DNA of 64,000 bases from Amycolatopsis nalaikhensis. GTDB taxonomy: Bacteria; Actinomycetota; Actinomycetes; Mycobacteriales; Pseudonocardiaceae. The notes below the pieces were generated by a model. That model was not told the origin of the DNA. It made no database searches and saw only the letters and a list, made by a program, of their open reading frames with translations. A program made the translations under genes and the position numbers. Each line of letters starts with the position of its first letter. Position 1 is the stretch's first letter. Below are positions 8,232 through 16,836 of the stretch, piece after piece. The stretch is from the NCBI RefSeq assembly GCF_030264295.1, contig NZ_CP127173.1, positions 4,223,501 to 4,287,500 of the forward strand. The letters run 5' to 3'.

Positions 8232-10700
8232 CTACGGCATGCCGAGTTCGACCGAAGTGGCTCGGCGTGCGAGCGTTTGGTCGAGTTGGCTGATCTTGTT
8301 CTTGGCTCCGGTCAGGCTGACTTGCAGTCCTTCGACTTCGCCCAGCCATCCTTCACGTTTGGCCTCGATAATTCTGGCTTCGAGGTTGTGGCGGATTTCC
8401 AACAAGCGGTGGCGTTGAGCTGGGGCAGGCCGAAGTAGGCTGCACCTGACGCACGCGTGCTCATGTATGCATGGCGTGTTGAAGGCGCGTCCGCAAGTTC
8501 CGACGGAGACTTTACGCTTTTCGAACTGCGCCAAGAAGGAGTCCCATTCATTATCGGTGGGCGTGCGGTATTCTTCACTTGGCCGTGCCGCTCGTCGACG
8601 GGCGATGAAGGCGCGGTGTGTCTCGATCGCCTCGGTAGGGTACGTAGCTTTGTATCCCATTGTGGTGTCGATCTTTTTGTGTCCGCAGATTACTTGCGCG
8701 ATGTGTGGTGGCAGGCCGTTGATGATCGCGTCAGTCACGAAGATCCTGCGGAAGTCATGTGGAGTGAAGTGTAAAGGGTCGCCTGCGGTATCGGTGAGCC
8801 CGGTCGCTTCGAGCGTTTGCTTGATGGCTTCGCGGATACCGGCGGCGGTGAACGCTCGGTTCTGGCCGGCAACGTTGCGCTGGAACAGCAGCCCCATCGG
8901 CGGCGTCCACGTCAGCTCGTAGGAGTCGTATGCGGGCACGAGGGGTACCGTGCCGCCAGGCTTACGAATACGGCAGATGATCGTGCTGAGCACGTCGGCC
9001 AACTCGGGGTCAACGAGAAGGAGACGTTCGGCGTCGGTCTTGGACGGCACGATTTGCAGCAAGGGAACAAGTTCTCCGGTGGAGGGAAGCCGATAGGAGG
9101 TGATGGCCTGATGACTGAGCTCCAGGAGTTCCTCGATCCGGATCCCGGTCCGAGATAGCACCTCGATCGCCGCCCATGCCCAGAACGCATCCCGATCTTC
9201 TAGCGTCAGGTTCCGGCGGAGCCCGGTGGTGGCGTGCTCGGCCCACACCATGGCGTGCTGCTTTGCCGCGCCCGGTAAGGGCCTGCGGAAGACGTCGCCG
9301 CCAAACTCAAACGTCTGACCGGGCGGCGTGTTACACGCTGCCTCCAGCCGGGCGGCCATCGATTTCCACCGTTCGGCCGCAGTGCGCTGCAGGATGGGTA
9401 GAACGGGGAGGCGCTCACGCGTGCGCTGGTCCATGCGGGCTTTGGTGGCCTGCTGCTCCTTCTTGGCGCGAGCCTCAACCGCCTTGATCGGGCACGGCGC
9501 GGCCCACGGACCCCAGCGTGCGGGCTCTTCCAGCGCCCATTGGGCGATATCGAGATAGAACGCGCGCACGGCGAGCAATACCCGCGCGACCTTGTGGCGC
9601 CCGATGGATTTCTCTGTGCCGGTGGCCGGGTCGCCAGCCTCCGGCATGCCGGTCCGCAACCGGGTCTTCCAGGCCGTGGTGACCTCTGAGGGCAGGTGGA
9701 GAGACGCGATGCCGGGATGGTGGCGTTCCAGGTCGCCCCAGAACAGCCCAGCCAGCATGTGTGCGTGGTTAGTCAACGTGGCGTAGTCGATCGCGGGCCG
9801 ACGCTCGGTCAGATAGTCGACGAGGAGGTCCGGAATGGGAGCGCATTGCAGGTTGTGCCGGTCGACCAGTTCGCGGACGGAGAGCTGGCCTCGCCGTCGG
9901 CCGCAGAACAGCTCATCCAGTGTGGACGGCGCGTCGGCGCTGAACACACCCATCCGGTGCAGCAAGGTGTAGTACAAGGTCCGGCCATAGCGCTTCACAC
10001 GTTGCGCACCAGGGTTGGTGTCGTAGAGCTCCACGCAATCGCCGACGGTGACGTCGGAGATCCGGCCTCCCTTGGTGGCCAGGATGAACGCGACCCGAGA
10101 TTTCGCGAGGTTGGCATTGTCCCTGCTGATTGCCGGGTCAGCAGTGATGAGGCGGTCCAACGCGGCGAATCCTGCGGGGTCGCGGTACTGCGCCATACCT
10201 GCGGTCAAATGAGAGGAGCGCCGCGTGATCACCCAAGCCGCGGCCGGGCGGATCACCTCGGCACAGACCAGCATCCTCATCCCGGACGCCAGAACGCCGA
10301 GGTTGGCCGCACCGTCGTCACCTTGGGCGGCAAGCCAGTCAGATGGCAGCCGCGCCCAGTCACCCCCGGACAGGTCGTGTTGGCCGCTGGCCAGCCAGCG
10401 CTGCTGCCACGTATTGCCGGGGTGGATGGCCAGCCAGTCCAGCAGCCGCCGCGCCCCGAGTAACCGGGCGCGCTGCGTGATCCGGTTGGACGTGCGAAAC
10501 GTCGGCGACGCCAGAAGGTCCAGGATCTCCTCCCGCGACCAGGTGGTCTGCACCCAGGACGTTGCGGCAGGCCGAGGCGGGAACCTCCGTCGCAGCATCT
10601 GCACGTACGCGGCGCCCTCGCCGACGCTATGTCCGTCGAGGGTGCCGTCGGTGTGCGTCTGAAGTGGCAGCTGGTCGTCGTCAGCCGCGATGCTCGTCAT
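8232..10700 (-). CDS. large tyrosine recombinase (Tn554 TnpB-like)
   Basis: This encodes 822 aa from the ATG at 10700, which overlaps the stop of the preceding recombinase (ATGA). A GTG at 10721 is the alternative start. The catalytic set is visible in the last third: SRTGIRIEELLELS (Arg I), TPHDFRRIFVTDAI (His-x-x-Arg), ICGHKKIDTTMGY with the nucleophilic Tyr. A Cys/His cluster follows (CGRAFNTPCIHEHACVRC), then a coiled-coil-like tail to residue 822. Length, tail and position behind a second recombinase match the TnpB partner of Tn554-type elements, which insert without flanking duplications. It probably moved part of the surrounding accessory region. The downstream plus-strand defence gene converges on it. 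Confidence 0.85.
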   Translation of the reverse strand: MTSIAADDDQLPLQTHTDGTLDGHSVGEGAAYVQMLRRRFPPRPAATSWVQTTWSREEILDLLASPTFRTSNRITQRARLLGARRLLDWLAIHPGNTWQQRWLASGQHDLSGGDWARLPSDWLAAQGDDGAANLGVLASGMRMLVCAEVIRPAAAWVITRRSSHLTAGMAQYRDPAGFAALDRLITADPAISRDNANLAKSRVAFILATKGGRISDVTVGDCVELYDTNPGAQRVKRYGRTLYYTLLHRMGVFSADAPSTLDELFCGRRRGQLSVRELVDRHNLQCAPIPDLLVDYLTERRPAIDYATLTNHAHMLAGLFWGDLERHHPGIASLHLPSEVTTAWKTRLRTGMPEAGDPATGTEKSIGRHKVARVLLAVRAFYLDIAQWALEEPARWGPWAAPCPIKAVEARAKKEQQATKARMDQRTRERLPVLPILQRTAAERWKSMAARLEAACNTPPGQTFEFGGDVFRRPLPGAAKQHAMVWAEHATTGLRRNLTLEDRDAFWAWAAIEVLSRTGIRIEELLELSHQAITSYRLPSTGELVPLLQIVPSKTDAERLLLVDPELADVLSTIICRIRKPGGTVPLVPAYDSYELTWTPPMGLLFQRNVAGQNRAFTAAGIREAIKQTLEATGLTDTAGDPLHFTPHDFRRIFVTDAIINGLPPHIAQVICGHKKIDTTMGYKATYPTEAIETHRAFIARRRAARPSEEYRTPTDNEWDSFLAQFEKRKVSVGTCGRAFNTPCIHEHACVRCSLLRPAPAQRHRLLEIRHNLEARIIEAKREGWLGEVEGLQVSLTGAKNKISQLDQTLARRATSVELGMP

Positions 10701-11927
10701 ACGCCGTCGGGCCTTCCCCACAGGATCTCCAGAGATCGCGGGTCATAAGTTGGGCCGGGCGGCGGTGCAGGTGCTGGCTGGTCGCGTCGGGCTGCTTGCC
10801 GCGCGTAGTGGGCGAGCACCTGCTCGACCACCGCGTCCCTGCCGGGGATCAGGTACCGCTCGGTTGTGGTCAGCGAGGCGTGGCCCAACACGGCCTGGAT
10901 GTGGGTCAACGGCAGGTCGGGATCGGCGGCCATCCGTTGGGCGGCAGTGTGTCGAAGGGCGTGCAGCGTCCAGCTCGCGCCCAGCAATGTGTTAACCCGC
11001 TCGAACATGCGGTGCGCCGCGTGGTAGGTCAACGGCCGGTACGGTCGCCGCAGTGTCCACCACAACGGTTGCGTCCGGCCCGGTGGCACGAGGCCACGCA
11101 TCTGTTCCTGGTAGATCCGCAAGTAGACGAACGCGTCCGGGGACGCGGGAACCTCCTGGACGGACCGCGTTCCCTTACGCACCACTGTGATCACTTGCCG
11201 ACCGGGGTCGGCGTCTCTGACCCGAGCTTCCGAGCAACTCCGACGCGCGGACCCCGCTGGAGATCCAGAACGCGACCAACGCCCGATCCCGATCCGAGGG
11301 CAACCTCGCGAAGATCTCGTCGAATCGATCATCAGGGATCCCTCGCGGCATCCGCTGTGGAACCCGCGGCCGGTACCGGCCCACTCGATCCCGACGGAAC
11401 TGGTCCATGGGGTTGTGGTGGGCATTGGCTCGCCCGGATCGCCGCGACCGATCCAACGGAAACGGGTTGACGACCGGTCCGTCGCCAGTCTCGAGATGGA
11501 AATCGTAGAAGCTGCGAAGGACCGTCTCACTGTGAACGATCGTCGACCGTGCATACCCCACACCAGGGGCGGGCTTGCCCGCCGCCGGCTTCACAGATCC
11601 CACGGAGGCGGCTGAGCCGCGGCGTGGTTTGGCCGTGATTTGGATCCAGCAACTGAAATCCCGTGCCTCGCTCCGGCTCGCGCGATCCCATCGCACGTCG
11701 ACCGCCGCCAGGAATCTCCACCACCGCAGCAGGTCCATCCCATACGACCGGAGCGTCGCCATCGGCCGGCCCGACGCCGTCAACTCACGGAAAAACGCAC
11801 TCACAGGCGCCACCACCGCGCCCGTCGTGTCCACCAGTTCATACGGCTCCGACTCGCCGTCCAACGGACCGACCAGCTTGCCCACTGCCGGCACCACCAG
11901 ACGTGCAACATCCCGTTCCAAGATCAC
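10697..11927 (-). pseudogene. tyrosine recombinase (Tn554 TnpA-like), frameshifted
   Basis: The first frame (11927 to about 11229) carries the SAM-like core-binding domain (TLRSYGMDLLRWWRFL, LRSFYDFHLETGDG) and catalytic Arg I in WISSGVRASELLG. The second frame (about 11228 to 10697) carries ITVVRKGTR, LHALRHTAAQRM (His-x-x-Arg), IQAVLGHASLTTTERYL (His and nucleophilic Tyr). One extra base near 11228 (plus-strand GCTTCC where GCTCC would keep frame) separates them. Corrected, the protein is about 409 aa, normal for a TnpA-like integrase. The stop overlaps the start of the large recombinase, so they form an operon. It is either a true decay event or a base-call error. Confidence 0.8.
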
Positions 11928-12048
11928 ACAGGCAAGCTAGCAACGCCTGTTTGAGCAGGCCCGATGACCTGCCGGAACAGTCAAGTTAGTTCAGTCAACA
12001 TGTCGACTGCGAACGCCTCGGCTGGATGATCGGCCCCGGCCTACCCGA

Positions 12049-12346
12049 CCGCCGCGACCCACGTCGGCGCCCTCGGGTACGCCCGGGGCACCCTCGGAGA
12101 CCACCCGCAGCCAGCGTGACCGTCGTGGAGACACCCGCCCGGCGAACCGGCGGCGCCCGGGGTCGCCCCGTAGCGCGGCAGGTCCGCCCGGGCGACACGG
12201 CCCCGCCGCCGCGACCCACGTCGGCGCACTCGGGTACGCCCGGGGCACCCTCGGAGACCACCCGCAGCCAGCGTGACCGTCGCGGGGACACCCGCCCGGC
12301 GAACCGGCGGCGCCCGGGGTGGTCGCCGCCTAGCGCGGCAGGTCCG
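12049..12346. repeat. two imperfect direct repeats of about 140 bp overlapping a gene end
   Basis: Copy 1 (about 12049-12186) and copy 2 (about 12206-12346) are nearly identical, differing by a few substitutions and a 3-bp indel, with a period near 157-160 bp. Copy 2 includes the last codons and stop of the minus-strand nucleotidyltransferase gene. Copy 1 therefore carries a dead duplicate of that gene end plus its downstream flank. The stretch from 11928 to 12329 holds no other gene that I can support. Confidence 0.85.
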
Positions 12347-12893
12347 CTGGGGTGTCCACGTCCTGGCCGCCGCCCAGGTCGGCGCACTCCACCAGCCGCA
12401 GGTCGGTGCGGCCGCGGAGCCAGTCGCGGGCTCCGCGGTCGCCCGAGGCGCTCTCGGCGACCTCGTCCCACCAGCGGCGGCCGAACAGCACTGGATGCCC
12501 CGGCACGCCGTCGTAGGCGGCGCGCGCGACCACGTCCGGCGAGGCCAGCGCCCGCAGCCGCGCCACGATGCGGGCGTCCACCCCCGGGAGGTCGACCAGG
12601 TGCACCAGCACGGCCGACGCGTCCGGCAGTGCCCGCAGCCCGGCCCGCAGCGACGCGCCCATTCCGCTGGCCCAGTCAGGCGACTCGACCGCCCACGACG
12701 GATCCGGCAGCAACGCCCGCACATCCGAAGCCTGCGCGCCAACCACCACGCGCACCGGCGAACAGCCACCGTCGGTCAGGGCCCGCAAAGCCCGGCGCAG
12801 CAACGGTTCCCCGTCCAGTTCGACCAGCGCCTTCGGACGTCCCATCCGCCGTCCGGCGCCGGCCGCCAGCAGCAGCCCGGCGCACTCAGCCAC
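12330..12893 (-). CDS. MobA/MocA-like nucleotidyltransferase
   Basis: This encodes 187 aa from a GTG that overlaps the stop of the IclR gene by 8 bp. It has the NTP-transferase fold signature LLLAAGAGRRMGRPKAL at residues 7-23, then GMGASLRAGL, a metal-binding-type HLVDLPGVD segment and GHPVLFGRRWW. This family includes MocA, the cytidylyltransferase that matures molybdopterin for xanthine-dehydrogenase-type enzymes, and CTP/GTP relatives. No molybdoenzyme or CoxD/XdhC gene is nearby, so the substrate is uncertain. It lies at the end of the pca regulator unit. Its 3' end is duplicated in the adjacent repeat. Confidence 0.8.
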   Translation of the reverse strand: MAECAGLLLAAGAGRRMGRPKALVELDGEPLLRRALRALTDGGCSPVRVVVGAQASDVRALLPDPSWAVESPDWASGMGASLRAGLRALPDASAVLVHLVDLPGVDARIVARLRALASPDVVARAAYDGVPGHPVLFGRRWWDEVAESASGDRGARDWLRGRTDLRLVECADLGGGQDVDTPADLPR

Positions 12894-13680
12894 GGCGGGC
12901 CTGCGCGGGTGCGACGGCCAGGTCGTCCTCGATGCGCTTCGCGGCGGCCAGCAGCGGCGGAACCATCTCCTCGATCACCGTCTCCCGCGGGGTGCGGCTG
13001 GCGTGGGTGGACACGTTCACCGCCGCCACGACGCGGCCCTGCCGGTCCCGGATCGGCGCCGCGACCGACCGCAGCCCCTCCTCCAGCTCCTGGTCCACCA
13101 GCGCCCAGCCCTGCTGCCGGACCGCGGCCAGCTCGGCCCGCAGCGCGGCGGGCGAGGTGAGCGTGTGCGAGGTCAGGCGCTGCAGCTCGGCCTGTTCCAG
13201 GTACCGGGCGAACCCCTCGTCGTCGAGCCCGGCGAGCAGCACGTGCCCCATCGAGGTGGCGTAGGCGGGGAACCGGGTGCCGACGTTGATGCTCACCGTC
13301 ATGATCCGGGACACCGCGACCCGCGCGACGTAGACGATGTCGGCGCCCTCCAGCACGGACACCGAACTCGACTCGCGCACCTCCGCCGACAGCCGCTCCA
13401 GGTGCGGCTGCGCGACCTCGGGCAGGGTCATGCTGGACAGGAACGCGTAGCCGAGCTCCAGCACACGCGCGGTCAGCGAGAAGTACTTCCCGTCCGTGCG
13501 CACGTACCCGAGGTCGACGAGCGTCAGCAGGAACCGCCGGGCCGCGGCGCGGGTCAGGCCGGTCGAGCGCGCCACGTCGGACAGCGTCAGCTCGGGCGAC
13601 CCGGCGCCGAACGCGCGGATCACGGCCAGGCCGCGTTCCAGCGACTGGACGTGGTGCGCGCCGCGCTCGGTCGGTTCCAT
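12886..13680 (-). CDS. pcaR: IclR-family regulator of the pca operon
   Basis: This encodes 264 aa. An N-terminal winged helix (residues 8-70: VQSLERGLAVIRAF, LTLSDVARSTGLTRAAARRFLLTL) is followed by the IclR effector domain (SVSVLEGADIVYVARV, FPAYATSMGHVLLAGL, VAAPIRDRQGRVVAAVNVS). Length and motifs fit PcaR/PcaU/PobR regulators, which respond to protocatechuate or beta-ketoadipate. It lies directly downstream of pcaC (63 bp gap) on the same strand, supporting control of pcaIJFHGBDC. A candidate operator lies upstream of pcaI (20383-20397). Whether it activates or represses cannot be read from sequence. Confidence 0.88.
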   Translation of the reverse strand: MEPTERGAHHVQSLERGLAVIRAFGAGSPELTLSDVARSTGLTRAAARRFLLTLVDLGYVRTDGKYFSLTARVLELGYAFLSSMTLPEVAQPHLERLSAEVRESSSVSVLEGADIVYVARVAVSRIMTVSINVGTRFPAYATSMGHVLLAGLDDEGFARYLEQAELQRLTSHTLTSPAALRAELAAVRQQGWALVDQELEEGLRSVAAPIRDRQGRVVAAVNVSTHASRTPRETVIEEMVPPLLAAAKRIEDDLAVAPAQARRG

Positions 13681-13743
13681 ATTTCCAATCTAACTGCGGC
13701 GCGAAGCGCCTCCGTTGAGGGTGGTGGCGGGCGACGGGCGGGA

Positions 13744-14145
13744 TTAGTGGGCGCGCGGCTGGGCGGTGGGCTCTCCCATCTCGGCCAGCGTCTTCTGCGC
13801 GATGGCGAACGCCTCGTTGGCCGCCGGCACCCCCGCGTACACGCCGGCGTGCAGCAGCACCTCGCCGATCTCGTCGGCGGTCAGCCCGTTGCCGACGGCG
13901 GCGCGGACGTGCATCGCGATCTCGCCGTGGCAGTGCAGCGCGGTGAGCACGGCCAGCGTGATGCAGCTGCGGGTCTTGCGATCCAGGCCCTCGCGCGTCC
14001 AGATCGAGCCCCACGCGGCGCGGGTGATGTAGTCCTGGAACTTCCGCGTGAACTCGGTCGCGTTGGCGGTGGCGCGGTCGACGTGCGCGTCGCCCAGCAC
14101 CTCGCGCCGGACCCGCATGCCCGCGTCGTACAGCTCGTCGCTCAT
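13744..14145 (-). CDS. pcaC: 4-carboxymuconolactone decarboxylase
   Basis: This encodes 133 aa, the usual length for free-standing PcaC. It contains the CMD motifs FQDYITRAAWGSIWTR, GLDRKTRSCITLAVLTAL, CHGEIAMHVRAAVGNGLT and EIGEVLLHAGVYAGVPAAN. It decarboxylates gamma-carboxymuconolactone to beta-ketoadipate enol-lactone in the protocatechuate branch. The ATG overlaps the pcaD stop (ATGA), so translation is coupled. In several streptomycetes pcaD and pcaC are fused as pcaL; here they are separate genes in the same order. Confidence 0.95.
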   Translation of the reverse strand: MSDELYDAGMRVRREVLGDAHVDRATANATEFTRKFQDYITRAAWGSIWTREGLDRKTRSCITLAVLTALHCHGEIAMHVRAAVGNGLTADEIGEVLLHAGVYAGVPAANEAFAIAQKTLAEMGEPTAQPRAH

Positions 14146-14903
14146 CGCGCCCCCTTCAGGTGCTCCAGGAGCAGTTCGGTGAACTTGCCTGCCTGCTGGT
14201 AGCTGCCCAGGTGGGCCGCGTGGTCGATCACCTCGAACTTCGCGCCCGGGATGCCGTCGGCGATGACCTGCCCGTGCGAGGGCGGCAGCGCGGCGTCGTC
14301 GGCTCCCGAGATCACCAGGGTCGGCGCGGTGATCGTGCCCAGCCCCGCGGTCAGGTCGAGCCCGGCGATGGCCTCGCAGCACGACGCGTAGCCCTCGGCC
14401 GGGGTCGTGGCCGTCATCTGCCGCAGCTCCTCGGCCAGTTCGGGGTTCGCGTCGATCCAGTCCCGCGTGAACCACCGGCCGATGCTGCCCTCCGCGATCG
14501 TCGCCATGCCCTCGGCACGCACCTGCTTCGCGCGCCCGGTCCACATGTCGACGTTGCCCGGCTTGACCGAGGTGAACGTCAGGGCCAGCGACCGGAACCG
14601 CGACGGCGCGTGCTGCCCGAGCCAGGCGCCGGTCATCCCGCCCAGCGACAGGCCGACGAAGTGCGCGGACTCGACGCCGAGCGTGTCCAGCAGCTCGACG
14701 ACGTCACGCCCGAGGTCGGCGATCGAGTACGGCCCCGGCGGCACCGGCGACTGCCCGTGACCCCGCGTGTCGTAGCGGACGACGCGGAAACCGTTGTCCA
14801 CCAACGGCTTCACCTGCGGCTCCCACATGCGCAGGTTACTGCCGATGGAGTTGCTCAGGACGACGACCTCACCATCGCCCGCGGTCTCGTAGTGGACCTT
14901 CAC
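14142..14903 (-). CDS. pcaD: 3-oxoadipate enol-lactonase
   Basis: This encodes 253 aa, an alpha/beta hydrolase. The nucleophile elbow is GLSLGG with Ser86, the acid is probably Asp203 in SGADDAALP, and the base is His231 in DHAAHLGSY. An oxyanion-type SNSIGSNLRMW stretch lies at the start. It hydrolyses beta-ketoadipate enol-lactone to beta-ketoadipate, the step after PcaC. It overlaps pcaB upstream and pcaC downstream by ATGA on both sides, so it sits in a tightly coupled operon. Confidence 0.95.
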   Translation of the reverse strand: MKVHYETAGDGEVVVLSNSIGSNLRMWEPQVKPLVDNGFRVVRYDTRGHGQSPVPPGPYSIADLGRDVVELLDTLGVESAHFVGLSLGGMTGAWLGQHAPSRFRSLALTFTSVKPGNVDMWTGRAKQVRAEGMATIAEGSIGRWFTRDWIDANPELAEELRQMTATTPAEGYASCCEAIAGLDLTAGLGTITAPTLVISGADDAALPPSHGQVIADGIPGAKFEVIDHAAHLGSYQQAGKFTELLLEHLKGAR

Positions 14904-16225
14904 GAAGTCCCCTTTCGCTTCTCCAGCACCCGTTCGACGAAGAACCGCGCACTCCCCAGGTAACCGGCCGGGTCCAGCAGCTCGCCGATGCGCTCGCGCG
15001 ACAGGTGCTTGCCCACCAAGGCGTCCTCGGCCAGCAGATCGGCCAGCTCACCCTCACCGGCCAGAGCGCGGCGGGTGCACGCGCTCACCGCGTCGTGTGC
15101 TTCGAGCCGCCCGGTCTCGGCCGCGAGCGCGGTCGTGACCCGTTCCGACAGCAGTGCGCCGTGCGTGAGGTCGAGGTTCGCGCGCATCCGGTCCGCGTCG
15201 ACCTGGAGCCGGTCGAGGCTCGTGCGCAGCCAGTGCACGGCGGATCCGGTGCTGCGGAACAGTTCCGTCAGCGGCCGCCACTCGGCGTGCCAGGAACCGG
15301 CCGCGCGCTGGTGCTCCTGCGCCATCGCGCCGAGCAGGGTCGCGACGAGTCCGGGCGCCTGCTGCGCGGCCGCCGCGGCCGCCACCGCGGCGACCGGGTT
15401 CCGCTTGTGCGGCATGGTGGACGATCCGCCGCTGCCCTCGGCGACCTCGGCGATCTCGCCGACCTCGGTCTGCGCGAGCAGCACCAGCGACCGCGACGCA
15501 CCGGCGACCACACCTGCCAACGAACCGAGCGCCCCGGCGAGTTCCGCGATGCGCGTCCGCTCGGTGTGCCACGGCATTGCGGGCTCCGCAAGTCCGAGCC
15601 TGCGCGCGAAGGCCGCCAGCACCGCCGGCCCCTGCTCGCCCAGCGACGCCAGCGTGCCGGTCGCCCCGCCGAGCTGCACCGCGAACCGCTGCGCCCGCAA
15701 CCGGTCCGCGGCCGCGTCCAGCCCGGAGAGCCAGCCGGCGAGCTGGAACCCGAACGTCACCGGCAGCGCCTGCTGCAGCAACGTCCGTCCCGCTTGGACA
15801 GTGCCGGCGTGCTCACGCGCCAGCTCGGCGAGCCGGTCCGCGCACGCCTCGACCTCGCCGAGCAGCACGTCCACCGCGCGCGCGGACACCAGCATCGCCG
15901 CGGTGTCCACGATGTCCTGGCTGGTCGCGCCGAGGTGCACCACGCGGCCCGCCTCGCCGCCGACCTGCGCGGTCAGCTCCCGCACGAGCGGCGCGGCGGG
16001 GTTGCCGACGCCGACGGACTTCGCACCGATCGCGGCGGGGTCGAACTTCCCGTCACGAGCCACGGCGGCGATCCGGTCGGCGTGCTCGCGCGGGATCACG
16101 CCCGCGTCCGCCTCCGCCTCCGCCAGCGCCGCTTCCGCGTCGAGCAGTCCCCGCAGCCAGGCGGCGTCGGAGACCTCGTCGCGGAGCGGCCCGGCGGCGA
16201 GTATCGGGTCGAACAGGTCAGACAT
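14900..16225 (-). CDS. pcaB: 3-carboxy-cis,cis-muconate cycloisomerase
   Basis: This encodes 441 aa in the fumarase/aspartase superfamily. I place the start at MSDLFDPILAAG (16225), which gives the family N-terminus; the frame is open a little further upstream. Key segments are VHLGATSQDIVDTA, PVTFGFQLAGW and the superfamily signature GSSTMPHKRNP near the middle. It converts beta-carboxy-cis,cis-muconate to gamma-carboxymuconolactone. The start overlaps the end of pcaG by 8 bp and the stop overlaps pcaD by ATGA. Confidence 0.95.
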   Translation of the reverse strand: MSDLFDPILAAGPLRDEVSDAAWLRGLLDAEAALAEAEADAGVIPREHADRIAAVARDGKFDPAAIGAKSVGVGNPAAPLVRELTAQVGGEAGRVVHLGATSQDIVDTAAMLVSARAVDVLLGEVEACADRLAELAREHAGTVQAGRTLLQQALPVTFGFQLAGWLSGLDAAADRLRAQRFAVQLGGATGTLASLGEQGPAVLAAFARRLGLAEPAMPWHTERTRIAELAGALGSLAGVVAGASRSLVLLAQTEVGEIAEVAEGSGGSSTMPHKRNPVAAVAAAAAAQQAPGLVATLLGAMAQEHQRAAGSWHAEWRPLTELFRSTGSAVHWLRTSLDRLQVDADRMRANLDLTHGALLSERVTTALAAETGRLEAHDAVSACTRRALAGEGELADLLAEDALVGKHLSRERIGELLDPAGYLGSARFFVERVLEKRKGTS

Positions 16226-16763
16226 CGAAGAACACTGTCTCAGCCTCACCCTGGAGACGCACGTCGAAGCGGTAGCCGTCGTCGGTCTTGGCAGCGATCA
16301 GCGTGCCGCGCCGGTCTTCCGGCACCGAGTTCAGCACCGCGTCGGCGGCGTTGGCCTCGGTGTTCTCCGGGAAGTAGATGCGCGTGACGACCCGGTGCAG
16401 CAGCCCGCGCGCGAACACCGACACGTCGATGTGCGGGGCCTGCGTCGCACCGTTCTCGCCCGGGATCGCGCCCGGCAGCAGGGTGAGGATCTCGTAGCTG
16501 CCGTCCGGCTTGGTCGGGCAGCGGCCGAACCCGCGGAACCCGGGAACGCGGCCGCGCGGGTCGTCCGGGTGGTCGAAGCGGCCCTGCGGATCGGCCTGCC
16601 AGGTCTCGATCATCGCGTCCGGCACCGGGTTGCCCTCGCCGTCGGTGACGGTGCCGCGGATCCACACCGCGCCCTCGGTGCCCTCGGGCACCACGGTCGG
16701 GCCGTCCTCCCAGGGCAGGCCGATCGCGAGGTAGGGGCCGACGGTCTGCGAAGGGGTCGTCAT
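16218..16763 (-). CDS. pcaG: protocatechuate 3,4-dioxygenase alpha subunit
   Basis: This encodes 181 aa, starting MTTPSQTVGPYLAIGLPW at 16763, with AGGAAG upstream. An in-frame extension to 16829 is open but lacks family character. Segments VRGT-type IRGTVTDGEGNPVPDAMIETW, GFGRCPTKPDGSYEI and APHIDVSVFARGLL define the intradiol dioxygenase fold. The alpha subunit lacks the complete iron ligand set and pairs with PcaH. Together they cleave protocatechuate to beta-carboxy-cis,cis-muconate. A gap of about 70 bp separates it from pcaH. Confidence 0.95.
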   Translation of the reverse strand: MTTPSQTVGPYLAIGLPWEDGPTVVPEGTEGAVWIRGTVTDGEGNPVPDAMIETWQADPQGRFDHPDDPRGRVPGFRGFGRCPTKPDGSYEILTLLPGAIPGENGATQAPHIDVSVFARGLLHRVVTRIYFPENTEANAADAVLNSVPEDRRGTLIAAKTDDGYRFDVRLQGEAETVFFDV

Positions 16764-16836
16764 TCGTCTTCCTCTGTGTTCTGCGGGACACCCGCACCCG
16801 GTCGGACGAGCAAGCGCGAAAAGGGCCAAGTGTCGC

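Noticed and set aside
8134..8349. TnpC-like small gene downstream of the large recombinase
   Set aside because: The frame mostly overlaps the recombinase 3' end in another frame and has no TnpC features.
12049..12346. Rightmost IS or transposon terminal repeats
   Set aside because: The copies are in direct, not inverted, orientation, and one includes a gene end. A duplication or att-type repeat fits better.
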